NCBI GenBank assembly: GCA_052143575.1
Contig: JBKQSP010000076.1
Coordinates: forward strand, 103,684-167,683
Length of the DNA: 64,000 nucleotides
Direction: 5' to 3'
From: JAKACA01 sp052143575
GTDB taxonomy: Bacteria; Actinomycetota; Acidimicrobiia; Acidimicrobiales; Bog-793
Made by a program: the position numbers and the translations under genes. How positions within the stretch are numbered: the first letter of the stretch is position 1; every line of letters starts with the position of its first letter. Shown in pieces: positions 53,828-61,572 of the stretch. The notes under the pieces are model-generated. The model did no database searches. It was not told where the DNA came from and saw nothing but the letters and a program-made list of their open reading frames with translations.

Positions 53828-54927
53828 CGAGCGGCATGCGGGTGTGCGGGCTGCACAAGAGCTTCGGGCCGCAGGCGGTGCTCATGGGAGTGGACCTCGA
53901 GATCCCCTCCGGCTCCTTCACGGCCATCCTCGGACCGTCCGGCAGCGGCAAGACCACGCTGCTGCGCGTGCTGGCCGGTCTGGAGCGAGCCGACCGCGGG
54001 ACGGTCGCCATCGGCAGCACCGTCGTCGACGACGACCGCGAGCACGTGCCAGCCGAGCGCCGCCGCCTCGGTTACGTCTCCCAGGAGGGGAGCCTCTTCC
54101 CGCACCTGACGGTGGAGGCGAACGTCGGCTTCGGGCTGCCGCGAGGGGAGCGGCGGGGCGGGCGGGTTGGCGAGCTCCTCGAAACGGTCGGCCTCAGCGG
54201 GCTGGCCCGTCGCTATCCGCACGAGCTGTCCGGTGGTCAGCAGCAGCGCGTCGCCGTCGCCCGCGCCCTCGCCGTGCGCCCGCAGGCGGTCCTGCTCGAC
54301 GAGCCGTTCGCCTCCCTCGACGCCCAGCTGCGTGCAAGTGTGCGCTCTGACGTGCGCGACATCCTGCTGGCGGCGGGAACGACGGCTGTCCTCGTCACCC
54401 ACGATCAGGACGAGGCGCTCTCGATCGCCGACTTCGTGGCCGTCATCCGCAACGGCCGCATCGCTCAGTTCGCCGAGCCGGCCGAGCTGTACGCCCGACC
54501 GGTCGACGCCGACCTGGCACGCTTCGTCGGGGCGGCCAACCTGCTGGAGGGCCGGCAGGAGGGCGGCGTTGTCGAGACGCCGCTCGGCCCGGCCGCCGCC
54601 GGCGGCGCCTCGGGTCCCGTCACGGTCCTCGTGCGGCCCGAGCAGCTCGAGATCGCTCGCCTCGATCCTGCCGGCTCCGACGCCGGGCGCGTGGCCGGCC
54701 GCGTGGTGAGCACGAGCTATCACGGCCATGACTGCCTCGTGTACGTGCGGCCGGAAGGGGCCGCCGGCGATCTCACCGGCGCCGTCGTCGCCCGCACGCT
54801 CGGCGACCCGCACCTCGCAGAGGGCTCGGCCGTCACGCTGCGAATCAACGGCCCGGTCCTCACCTGGGCTCCGGCTTCAGGGCCGGCGCCGGCGCCAGCG
54901 GCCGAGGCGGCCGAGGAGCCGGCATGA
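53824..54927 (+). CDS. Ferric-iron ABC transporter ATPase (FbpC type)
   Basis: 367 residues. Walker A LGPSGSGKTTLLRVLAGLER, Q-loop YVSQEGSLFPHLTVEANVGF, signature LSGGQQQRVAVARALA, Walker B AVLLDEPFASLD, switch His in VLVTHDQDEALSIAD, and a C-terminal TOBE/OBP-like regulatory domain (TVLVRPEQLEIA, YHGHDCLVYVRP). The pattern is that of FbpC/CysA-like ATPases that drive iron import. GTG overlaps the permease stop (GTGA). Confidence 0.93.
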   Translation: MTSGMRVCGLHKSFGPQAVLMGVDLEIPSGSFTAILGPSGSGKTTLLRVLAGLERADRGTVAIGSTVVDDDREHVPAERRRLGYVSQEGSLFPHLTVEANVGFGLPRGERRGGRVGELLETVGLSGLARRYPHELSGGQQQRVAVARALAVRPQAVLLDEPFASLDAQLRASVRSDVRDILLAAGTTAVLVTHDQDEALSIADFVAVIRNGRIAQFAEPAELYARPVDADLARFVGAANLLEGRQEGGVVETPLGPAAAGGASGPVTVLVRPEQLEIARLDPAGSDAGRVAGRVVSTSYHGHDCLVYVRPEGAAGDLTGAVVARTLGDPHLAEGSAVTLRINGPVLTWAPASGPAPAPAAEAAEEPA

Positions 54928-54951
54928 CGCATTCAGCCGGCGCCCGGTTGT

Positions 54952-54957
54952 TAGTCT
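54952..54957 (+). promoter_or_regulatory. Probable -10 box, leaderless small gene
   Basis: TAGTCT ends 7 nt before the ATG at 54965 with no ribosome site between, 25 bp after the iron transporter operon. Confidence 0.4.
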
Positions 54958-54964
54958 CCCGCCG

Positions 54965-55297
54965 ATGACCGGTCCTCTCGACGCCACGGGTGGCTCGGGC
55001 CCCGAGGTGCCCGCCGGCGAGACGGCGGCAGTGACCCGCTGGGTCGAGCGGTGCCGTGCCCTCGCCGGCAGCACGCTCGACAGTGTCGAGACGCCGGCCG
55101 ACGAGCTCGTGGAGCTGGCGGCGGGCGACCGCCAGCTCATGGAGGGGGCTCGCAAGGTGATCCTCGCCGCCCTCGAGGAGACGCCGGGCGATCCGACCTG
55201 GTCCCAGATGCTGGCCTTCTGGCGGCGCGCCTTCGAGAAGGGCAGCTGGTCCTGGGAGCCCAACCCCTGGGATGCCAGCCCGCTGCTGGCGGGGTAG
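54965..55297 (+). CDS. Small hypothetical protein
   Basis: 110 residues, not recognised. Soluble and acidic, with a helix-rich middle (AVTRWVERCRALAGSTLDSV, ELVELAAGDRQLMEGARKVI) and a tryptophan-rich end (WSQMLAFWRRAFEKGSWSWE). It follows the iron operon by 37 bp but has its own -10-like box. The reading frame has codon use like its neighbours, with strong G/C at third positions, which supports it as a gene. No function can be given. Confidence 0.65.
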   Translation: MTGPLDATGGSGPEVPAGETAAVTRWVERCRALAGSTLDSVETPADELVELAAGDRQLMEGARKVILAALEETPGDPTWSQMLAFWRRAFEKGSWSWEPNPWDASPLLAG

Positions 55298-55304
55298 CCC
55301 TACC

Positions 55305-56846
55305 TCACCAACCGTCGCGCGTCCTCGGCATCCCGCTCTCGCCCCCGGTGCCGGGCACGACAGCGAGCACCTGATGGATCGAGAGGCCGCCGTCGTCGAA
55401 GCCGTTCGCCGACGCCGTCATGTACAACCACCAGACACGCGCCCGTGCCGTGCCGACGAGCGAGGCGGCCTCCTCCCAGTGGTCCTCGAGGTTCTTCACC
55501 CAGGCGTGCAACGTCCTCGAGTAGTGCTCGCGGAGCGACTCCACGTCGCGCACCTCGAAACCCGCCCGCTCCATCGCCCGCACGACGTCAGCCACGTCGA
55601 TCAGCTCGCCGTCGGGGAAGACGTAGCGTCCCACGAAGGAGCGGCGGCTGATCTTGGAGCCGCCGACGCTCGAGATCGCATGGTTCAGCAGCCGGCCACC
55701 GGGCCGGAGGAGGCGGACGACGGTGTCGAAGTAGGCGGACATGCGACGTGCGCCGACGTGCTCGAACATGCCGATGGAGGAGATGGCGTCGAACGTCTCG
55801 CCTGCGAGGTCCCGGTAGTCCTGGACGCGGATCTCGACGGCACCGTCCAGCCCGGCCTCTCCGACGCGCCGGCGGGCCAGCTCTGCCTGTGCGGAGCTGA
55901 GCGTGATGCCGACGACTTGAGCGCCGTGCAGGGCGGCCGCATGGATCGCCATCGAGCCCCAGCCGCAGCCGATGTCGAGGAGGCGTGCCGGCGCTCGGTT
56001 GCCTGCGGCCGTCCCGGCGAACCCGGCGTCCCGGGCTGTTAGCGCCAACTCGGGCAGCCCGAGCTTGCGGCTGACGAGCTCGTGCTTGGCGGTCTGCGCC
56101 TCCTCGAGGGTCATCGTCTCGTCGCTGAAGCGGGCGCACGAGTAGGTCATCGTGGGGCCGAGCACGAGCCGGTAGAAGTCGTTACCGACGTCGTAGTGGT
56201 GGGTGACCGCTTGCCGGTCCCTGCGCTTCGAGTGGCGCCGGCCACGGACTCGGCTTTCAACCGCAGGCGGTGCCGGCGGCCCGCCGAGCACGCCGAGGCG
56301 ACTCGCCGTGCGCACAACCTGCCCGACGAGGCTGTAGCCGCTCCCCAGCTCGCGGTTGAGGTGCGCGTGGAGGACGCGCAGGATCTCGAAGGCATCGCCG
56401 TCGGCGTCGAGGTCACCTGACACGAAGGCGCGGGCGACGCCCAGCTCGCCCGGAGCCCACAGCAGGCGGCTTACCGCCCGCGGCGAGTGGAGGGTCACGC
56501 GTCCGGGACCGGATTCGGGCCCGACGGAGCTGCCATCCCAGAAGACGAAACGGACGGGCAGACCGCGGGGGAAGAGCTTCGCAAAGAGCGGCTTGACGAC
56601 GGCGGCGGCAAGCTGAGGCGCCCCTTCGGGCCGGGCTGCCCGCTCGGCGGCCCCCGCGGGACTCTGCTCGCCGGCGCCGGGGAGGGCCGTCTCGCCGGCG
56701 CCCTGAACGCCCCTGCCGTCGGCGTCGGGCTGGTCCACCCCGTCGCCACGGGCCGCCCTGTCCGTCTCGATGCCGATGCCGTCGCCCGGGCCACCCGGCG
56801 GGCTCTCCAGGCCGCCGTCCTTCGTCGGGTTCTTCGTGATGCTCAT
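55305..56846 (-). CDS. cfa: Cyclopropane-fatty-acyl-phospholipid synthase family methyltransferase
   Basis: 513 residues. After a disordered N-terminus of about 80 residues, the N-domain (LFAKLFPRGLPVRFVFWDGS; FVSGDLDADGDAFEILRVLH) and catalytic part follow: THHYDVGNDFYRLVLGPTMT (lipid/active-site block), LDIGCGWGSMAIHAAALHGA (SAM binding), ISSIGMFEHVGARRM (bicarbonate-site region), and NHAISSVGG, FPDGELIDV. It transfers a methylene group from SAM to unsaturated phospholipid chains, or methylates them. ATG 56846 has GGGAGG 9 nt upstream. Convergent with the small gene before it. Confidence 0.92.
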   Translation of the reverse strand: MSITKNPTKDGGLESPPGGPGDGIGIETDRAARGDGVDQPDADGRGVQGAGETALPGAGEQSPAGAAERAARPEGAPQLAAAVVKPLFAKLFPRGLPVRFVFWDGSSVGPESGPGRVTLHSPRAVSRLLWAPGELGVARAFVSGDLDADGDAFEILRVLHAHLNRELGSGYSLVGQVVRTASRLGVLGGPPAPPAVESRVRGRRHSKRRDRQAVTHHYDVGNDFYRLVLGPTMTYSCARFSDETMTLEEAQTAKHELVSRKLGLPELALTARDAGFAGTAAGNRAPARLLDIGCGWGSMAIHAAALHGAQVVGITLSSAQAELARRRVGEAGLDGAVEIRVQDYRDLAGETFDAISSIGMFEHVGARRMSAYFDTVVRLLRPGGRLLNHAISSVGGSKISRRSFVGRYVFPDGELIDVADVVRAMERAGFEVRDVESLREHYSRTLHAWVKNLEDHWEEAASLVGTARARVWWLYMTASANGFDDGGLSIHQVLAVVPGTGGESGMPRTRDGW

Positions 56847-57015
56847 CGGATCGTCCCTCCCGCTCCGTCGCTTGTCGCTTCGTCTACTGGATGTCTTCAC
56901 CGGCGGCCGGGGTCGGTTGGCGCCCTCCCGGCCCGGAACAACTGAAGTCTTGTCATCTCGGCGGCCCCGTGCCAAGCGCGGTCAACCGGAAGCCGACGCC
57001 CTCCGATGCCGCTGC

Positions 57016-57399
57016 TCAGAGCGCCAGGCCGGCGGCGAGGCCGGCGGCAGCGCCCGCGAGGCCGGCGGCGAGGCTCATGGCGATGTTCATGAGCACCTCC
57101 AGCCATTGCCCCGACTCGGCTAATCGCACCGTTTCGTACGTGAATGTCGAGAACGTCGTGTAGGCACCGCAGAAGCCGGTACCCAGCAGGTCGACGCCGA
57201 CGGCCGCCAGGTGACGGTGCATGGCAAGCCCGGTGAGGACGCCGAAGAGGAAGGCCCCGGAGACGTTCACGGCGAACGTGCCCCAGGGCAGCTCGGAGTC
57301 GAAGCGGGCACTCACAACCCGATCGAGCACGTACCGGGCGGGCGCCCCGACGCCGCCGCCGACGGCCACGGCGAGAGCGCCGCCCAAGGTCATCGACAT
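57016..57399 (-). CDS. fluC: Fluoride channel FluC/CrcB (second copy)
   Basis: 127 residues, four membrane helices. Fluoride-channel motifs: GAPARYVLDRVV, WGTFAVNVSGAFLFGVLTGL (Asn of the pore) and GTGFCGAYTTFSTFTYETVR (Phe box and central-sodium TTFS). FluC works as a dual-topology dimer; two copies in one operon often form a heterodimer of opposite topology. Last gene of the operon under the fluoride riboswitch. Confidence 0.94.
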   Translation of the reverse strand: MSMTLGGALAVAVGGGVGAPARYVLDRVVSARFDSELPWGTFAVNVSGAFLFGVLTGLAMHRHLAAVGVDLLGTGFCGAYTTFSTFTYETVRLAESGQWLEVLMNIAMSLAAGLAGAAAGLAAGLAL

Positions 57400-57417
57400 G
57401 GAGCTGTCGGTGGCCGA

Positions 57418-57771
57418 TCAGATCCGGACGACGTCCACGTCGTCGAGGACGACGAGCACGTGCTCGAGGAGCTCGGCGACGTCGCCCAAGAACTGCTCGA
57501 TCCGCTCCCGGCGGTCGATGATGACGACGGAGACGGGGGCGTCGTCGGAGAGCGTGTGAGTGCGGTGCACCCGGCCGGACTCTCCGAAGCCCTCCCGCCC
57601 CTCGAACACCGTCGCCCCGGCGAGGTGCGCCCGGTGGGCCCGCAGCACCAGCTCCACGACGAGCGAATGACGCCGCGCTCGGTCCTGCATGGACACGAGG
57701 ATCGTGGCACGTACGGCCGCCTCGGACACAAACGGCTGCCCCGGCTCGCCGGCCTCGCTCACCGGCGTCAC
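57418..57771 (-). CDS. DUF190 family protein
   Basis: 117 residues. DUF190 pattern: LVVELVLRAHRAHLAGATVF, EGREGFGESGRVHRTHTLSD, APVSVVIIDRRERIEQFLGD and a final LVVLDDVDVVRI. The family is found beside FluC channels and is thought to belong to fluoride response, but its mechanism is unknown. GTG overlaps the stop of the first fluC (GTGA) and the second fluC ATG lies 18 bp downstream. Confidence 0.9.
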   Translation of the reverse strand: MTPVSEAGEPGQPFVSEAAVRATILVSMQDRARRHSLVVELVLRAHRAHLAGATVFEGREGFGESGRVHRTHTLSDDAPVSVVIIDRRERIEQFLGDVAELLEHVLVVLDDVDVVRI

Positions 57772-58199
57772 GAGCGCGCCTCGATGATCCGGCGCTCGGC
57801 AGTGAGGACGAGAGCGGCCGTCGCGATCCCGAGGGCGATGGCGAGCAGACCGGCGATCACGCTGGCCAACACGTAGGCGACCGCAACGGCCGTGTGACCG
57901 TCCTTGGCCAGCAGAGCCGTCTCGACGGCGAGGGTCGAGAACGTCGTGTAGGCCCCGAGCAACCCCGTGCACAGCACGGGCCGGGCGAAGCGCTGCCTCG
58001 GCAGCCGCTCGCCGATGTACCGGAGCAGGAAGCCCAGGCAGGCGCTGCCGGAGACGTTGACGACGAGGGTGACCCACGGGAAGCTGCCCGCCGTCACCGG
58101 CCAGGCCGCCATGAGGGCGTAGCGGGCGACGGCGCCGAGCATGCCGCCGCCGGCGATCGCTGCCGCGATGGCGAGCCGTCGTCGTCCCGCTCTGTTCAT
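57768..58199 (-). CDS. fluC: Fluoride channel FluC/CrcB (first copy)
   Basis: 143 residues, four helices. GMLGAVARYALMAAWPVTAG, WVTLVVNVSGSACLGFLLRY and GLLGAYTTFSTLAVETALLA match FluC. The ATG has CGGAGGAG 3-4 nt upstream. First gene behind the fluoride riboswitch at 58246-58296. Confidence 0.94.
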   Translation of the reverse strand: MNRAGRRRLAIAAAIAGGGMLGAVARYALMAAWPVTAGSFPWVTLVVNVSGSACLGFLLRYIGERLPRQRFARPVLCTGLLGAYTTFSTLAVETALLAKDGHTAVAVAYVLASVIAGLLAIALGIATAALVLTAERRIIEARS

Positions 58200-58245
58200 C
58201 GACTCCTCCGATTGTCGCCGTCGCAGCTACGCGGCGCGTCCGAAT

Positions 58246-58296
58246 CCGGTAGGAGCCATCAGCCTTCCGGCACGTACGGCGAGCTCCATCGCCGGT
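58246..58296 (-). ncRNA. Fluoride riboswitch (crcB motif)
   Basis: On the minus strand the stretch reads GGCGATGGAGCTCGCC, a short linker, GCCGGAAGGC, then TGATGGCTCCTACC. This is the crcB-motif layout: GGCGAUGG with its closing UCGCC, a small second hairpin, and the conserved CUGAUGgCUCCUAC whose part pairs back to GGAG. The linker GTACGT differs from the usual UAAAC. It ends about 50 nt before the ribosome site of fluC, so fluoride probably switches the FluC-DUF190-FluC operon on. Confidence 0.88.
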
Positions 58297-58300
58297 CACG

Positions 58301-58306
58301 AGATTA
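58301..58306 (-). promoter_or_regulatory. Probable -10 box of the riboswitch transcript
   Basis: TAATCT on the minus strand ends 4-5 nt before the first base of the riboswitch structure, which places the transcription start right at its 5' end. Confidence 0.55.
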
Positions 58307-58352
58307 GCCAGGAAAGCGGTGGCGGCCCACCGTGGGACCCTCCCACAGCCGG

Positions 58353-58358
58353 TAGCGT
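58353..58358 (+). promoter_or_regulatory. Probable -10 box of the plus-strand DUF190 gene
   Basis: TAGCGT lies 19 nt before the ATG at 58378 and GGAGGT follows in the short leader. It is back-to-back with the riboswitch promoter. Confidence 0.35.
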
Positions 58359-58377
58359 GGGGCTGGAGGTTCGAGTC

Positions 58378-58719
58378 ATGGAGACCGACACGAACGGGAC
58401 GAGGCTCACGGTCTTCCTCACTGAGGACGATCGTGTCGCCCACCACCCCGTCTATGAGCTGCTCGTGCGCCGGGCGCGCGAACAGCACATGGCAGGGGCG
58501 ACCGTGTGGCGAGGGATCGAGGGCTTCGGTCGCTCGGGACAGATCCGCACGCTGCGCTTCCCCGACGCCGTCGCCGGCCTCCCCGTGGCCGTCGAGCTGA
58601 TCGACGAGCCCGCCCGCATCGATGCCTTCCTTGGCGTCGTGGGCGAGCTGGCGCCGGGGGCCTTCGTGATCCGAGAACCGGTTCGCATGGCAAGAAGCGG
58701 CGCCGCGGTGGCGCTGTGA
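58378..58719 (+). CDS. DUF190 family protein (second copy)
   Basis: 113 residues; same family as the one at 57418 (LTVFLTEDDRVAHHPVYELL, ATVWRGIEGFGRSGQIRTLR, LPVAVELIDEPARIDAFLGV). ATG 58378 has GGAGGT 8 nt upstream. It is divergent from the fluoride operon and its stop overlaps the GTG of the GNAT/acyl-CoA-synthetase gene, so it is coupled to that gene and not to the channels. Confidence 0.88.
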   Translation: METDTNGTRLTVFLTEDDRVAHHPVYELLVRRAREQHMAGATVWRGIEGFGRSGQIRTLRFPDAVAGLPVAVELIDEPARIDAFLGVVGELAPGAFVIREPVRMARSGAAVAL

Positions 58720-61508
58720 CCGTGAGCGGCGTCGATCCGTCGAGCGTGCCCGAGCCGCCTGCCCCGCCCGAGCCGCCCACCTCGCTTGCCCCATCCGAGC
58801 AGCCGCCGGGCTACCCGCCCGAGCTCGAGTGCGACGTGCTGCTCGCCGACGGCCGTCCGGCGACCGTGCGCCCTATCGTCCCGGCCGACAGCGAGCGCAT
58901 CCGCACCCTGCACGGCAGCCTCTCGGACGAGACGATCTACTTCCGGTTCTTCACGTTCCACCGCACGTTGTCCGAGAAAGAGCTTCAGCATTTTGCCGGC
59001 GTCGACTACCTCGATCGCCTCGCCCTCGTCTCCTTCGTGGACGGCGAGCTCGTCGGGGTCGCCCGCTACGACCGACCGCCAGGGCGGGACGAGGCGGAGG
59101 TGGCCTTCACGATCCGCGACGACCAGCAGGGGCGGGGCCTCGGCACCCTGCTGCTCGAGCACCTCGCCTCGGCCGCCCGGGCGAGGGGGATCCGGCGCTT
59201 CATCGCCGACACGTTGTCCGACAACTCGAAGATGCTCGGCGTGTTCCGGGGGGCGGGCTTCGTCGAGCGGGCCACCTTCGAGGCCGGCGTCGTGCGGGTG
59301 ACGATGGAGCTCGATCCCGTCCCTGCCTACCTCGCCAAGGTGGAGGAGCGCGACCGCCGGGCGGCCGTCCGCTCGATCGAGCGCCTGATGCGTCCCAGGT
59401 CCATCGCCGTCATCGGAGCGAGCCGCCGCCCGAAGACGATCGGCCACGAGCTGCTCGCCAACCTCGTACGAGGTGGCTACACGGGCACCGTCTATCCGGT
59501 CAACCCTGCCGGCGGCGAGATCGCCGGCTTGCAGGCCTACCCATCGGTTTCGGAGGTCCCGGTGGCGGTGGATCTCGCCGTCATCTGCGTTCCGGCCGCT
59601 CAGGTTCTTGGCGTCGTGTCCGAGTGCGGGCGGTGCGGGGTGGGCGGCCTCGTCGTCATCTCGGCGGGTTTCGCGGAGACGGGCGAAGCCGGGAGGGCAG
59701 CCGAGCGCGAGCTCGTGGAGATGGCCCGCTGGTTCGGCATGCGAGTCGTCGGGCCGAACTGCATGGGCATCGTGAACACGGCGCCGGGCATCTCCATGAA
59801 CGCCACGTTCGCGCCGGTGCGACCGGTGCGCGGCACCCTCGGCTTCTCGTCGCAGTCAGGCGGCCTCGGGATCGCCATCCTGAGCGAGGCGACCCACCGA
59901 GACCTCGGCGTCTCGAGCTTCGTGTCAGTGGGCAACAAGGTCGACGTGAGCGGCAACGACCTCCTGCGCTACTGGGAGGAGGACCCGGAAACCTCGGTCA
60001 TCCTCATGTACCTCGAGTCCTTCGGCAACCCCCGGCACTTCGCCCAGATCTCGCGGCGTATCTCCCGCAAGAAGCCCATCATCGCCGTGAAATCCGGTCG
60101 CTCCACCTCCGGTTCACGTGGTGCCTCCTCTCACACGGCCGCCATGGCGACGCCGGACGCCGCCGTCGACGCCCTCTTCCGTCAGGCGGGCGTCATCCGG
60201 GTCGACACGATGGAGGAGCTGTTCGACGTCGCCGACGTCCTGAGCCACCAGGCCCTTCCGAGAGGCAAGCGGGTTGCGATCGTCGGGAACGCCGGCGGGC
60301 CGGGCGTGCTGGCGGCGGACGCCTGCGAGGGCTACGGCCTCTCCGTACCGGAGCTTTCGGAGTCGACCCAGAGCGAGCTCCGCGCCATCTTGTCGCCAGA
60401 GGCGGCCGTCACGAACCCCGTCGACTGCATCGCCTCGGCATCGGCCGACGACTACCGGCGGGCGCTCGAGCTGGTGCTGTCCGACGACGCCGTCGATGCC
60501 GTCATCGTCACCTTCACGCCACCGCTCGTCACACAAGCCGAGGATGTGGCCGCAGCCGTCGTCTCGGTGGCGGCGACGGCCGAGAAACCGATCCTGGCCG
60601 TTTTCCTGAGCTCGACGGGCACGCTCGAGGCACTGAGAACGGGCGACCGGCGGATCCCGTGGTTCGCCTACCCGGAGTCAGCAGCGCGAGCACTGGGGCG
60701 CATCGTCCCCTACACGGTCTGGCGGGACCGGCCCGAGGAGGAACCGCCGGATCTGGACGGGATCGATCGGGCACGCGGGCGCGCCGTCGTGTCGGCCGCC
60801 CTCGGGCAACGCCAGGACGACTTGGGCGTCTGGCTGGGTGCGAGGGAGACGGCCGAGCTGCTCGGTGCCTACGGCATCCCGGTCGTTCAGAGCATCCGGG
60901 CGACTTCGGCAGGCGAGGCCGGCGAGGCTGCCGAGCGCCTCGGGGTGCCAATCGCCCTCAAGCTCGACGTCCCCGGCATCGTGCACAAGACCGACGTCGG
61001 GGGGGTGCGGCTCGGGCTGAGCGGCGCAGCCGAGGTCGCCGCCGCCGCCGCCGAGTTGCTCGATCGTTTCGGGGAGGGCGCAGCCGTCGTCCTGCAGCCC
61101 ATGATCGAGCCGGGCATCGAAACGATCTGCGGTCTCGTGGAGGATCCCGCATTCGGCGCCCTCGTGATGTTCGGCCTCGGCGGCACGGCCACCGAAGTGC
61201 TCGGCGACCGCACCCTCTCGCTCGTACCGCTCAGCCGCTCGGAGGCGGACGGCCTCATCGCCTCGCTGAAGGCGGCCCCGCTGCTGCGTGGTTACCGCGG
61301 GGCCGAGCCGGCGGACACCGATGCGCTCGCCGACCTGTTGTGCCGCGTCGCCCGGCTCGCCGAGGACGTGCCGGAGGTCGTCGAGATGGACCTCAACCCG
61401 GTTGTCGCCTGGCCGCGGGGTCGCGGCTGCGTGACGATCGACGCCAAGATCCGGCTGGCGCTGCCGGCCGTGCCCGAGCCTGCCCTGCGGCGCCGCCACC
61501 TGCGCTGA
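58716..61508 (+). CDS. GNAT acetyltransferase / NDP-forming acyl-CoA synthetase fusion protein
   Basis: 930 residues. An N-terminal Pro-rich segment (1-35), then a GNAT domain (about 40-205) with motif A in VAFTIRDDQQGRGLGTLLLE. Next come the acyl-CoA synthetase alpha part (about 220-660): CoA-binding AVIGASRRPKTIGHELLANL, VGPNCMGIVNTAPGISMNAT, and SSHTAAMATPDAAVDALFRQ with the His that is phosphorylated in active enzymes, and the ATP-grasp beta part at the end (ALKLDVPGIVHKTDVGGVRL, VVLQPMIEPGIETICGLVED). Fusions of this kind are protein lysine acetyltransferases (Pat) in many bacteria, but the order GNAT first is that of the bifunctional GNAT/acetate-CoA ligase group. GTG overlaps the DUF190 stop. 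Confidence 0.9.
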   Translation: MTVSGVDPSSVPEPPAPPEPPTSLAPSEQPPGYPPELECDVLLADGRPATVRPIVPADSERIRTLHGSLSDETIYFRFFTFHRTLSEKELQHFAGVDYLDRLALVSFVDGELVGVARYDRPPGRDEAEVAFTIRDDQQGRGLGTLLLEHLASAARARGIRRFIADTLSDNSKMLGVFRGAGFVERATFEAGVVRVTMELDPVPAYLAKVEERDRRAAVRSIERLMRPRSIAVIGASRRPKTIGHELLANLVRGGYTGTVYPVNPAGGEIAGLQAYPSVSEVPVAVDLAVICVPAAQVLGVVSECGRCGVGGLVVISAGFAETGEAGRAAERELVEMARWFGMRVVGPNCMGIVNTAPGISMNATFAPVRPVRGTLGFSSQSGGLGIAILSEATHRDLGVSSFVSVGNKVDVSGNDLLRYWEEDPETSVILMYLESFGNPRHFAQISRRISRKKPIIAVKSGRSTSGSRGASSHTAAMATPDAAVDALFRQAGVIRVDTMEELFDVADVLSHQALPRGKRVAIVGNAGGPGVLAADACEGYGLSVPELSESTQSELRAILSPEAAVTNPVDCIASASADDYRRALELVLSDDAVDAVIVTFTPPLVTQAEDVAAAVVSVAATAEKPILAVFLSSTGTLEALRTGDRRIPWFAYPESAARALGRIVPYTVWRDRPEEEPPDLDGIDRARGRAVVSAALGQRQDDLGVWLGARETAELLGAYGIPVVQSIRATSAGEAGEAAERLGVPIALKLDVPGIVHKTDVGGVRLGLSGAAEVAAAAAELLDRFGEGAAVVLQPMIEPGIETICGLVEDPAFGALVMFGLGGTATEVLGDRTLSLVPLSRSEADGLIASLKAAPLLRGYRGAEPADTDALADLLCRVARLAEDVPEVVEMDLNPVVAWPRGRGCVTIDAKIRLALPAVPEPALRRRHLR

Positions 61509-61572
61509 GCGCCCTTCGCGGGTGGGTCTGGCCTCAGCGCAGGCGCACCGTGCGCCCCTCCGTGGCCCGGCC

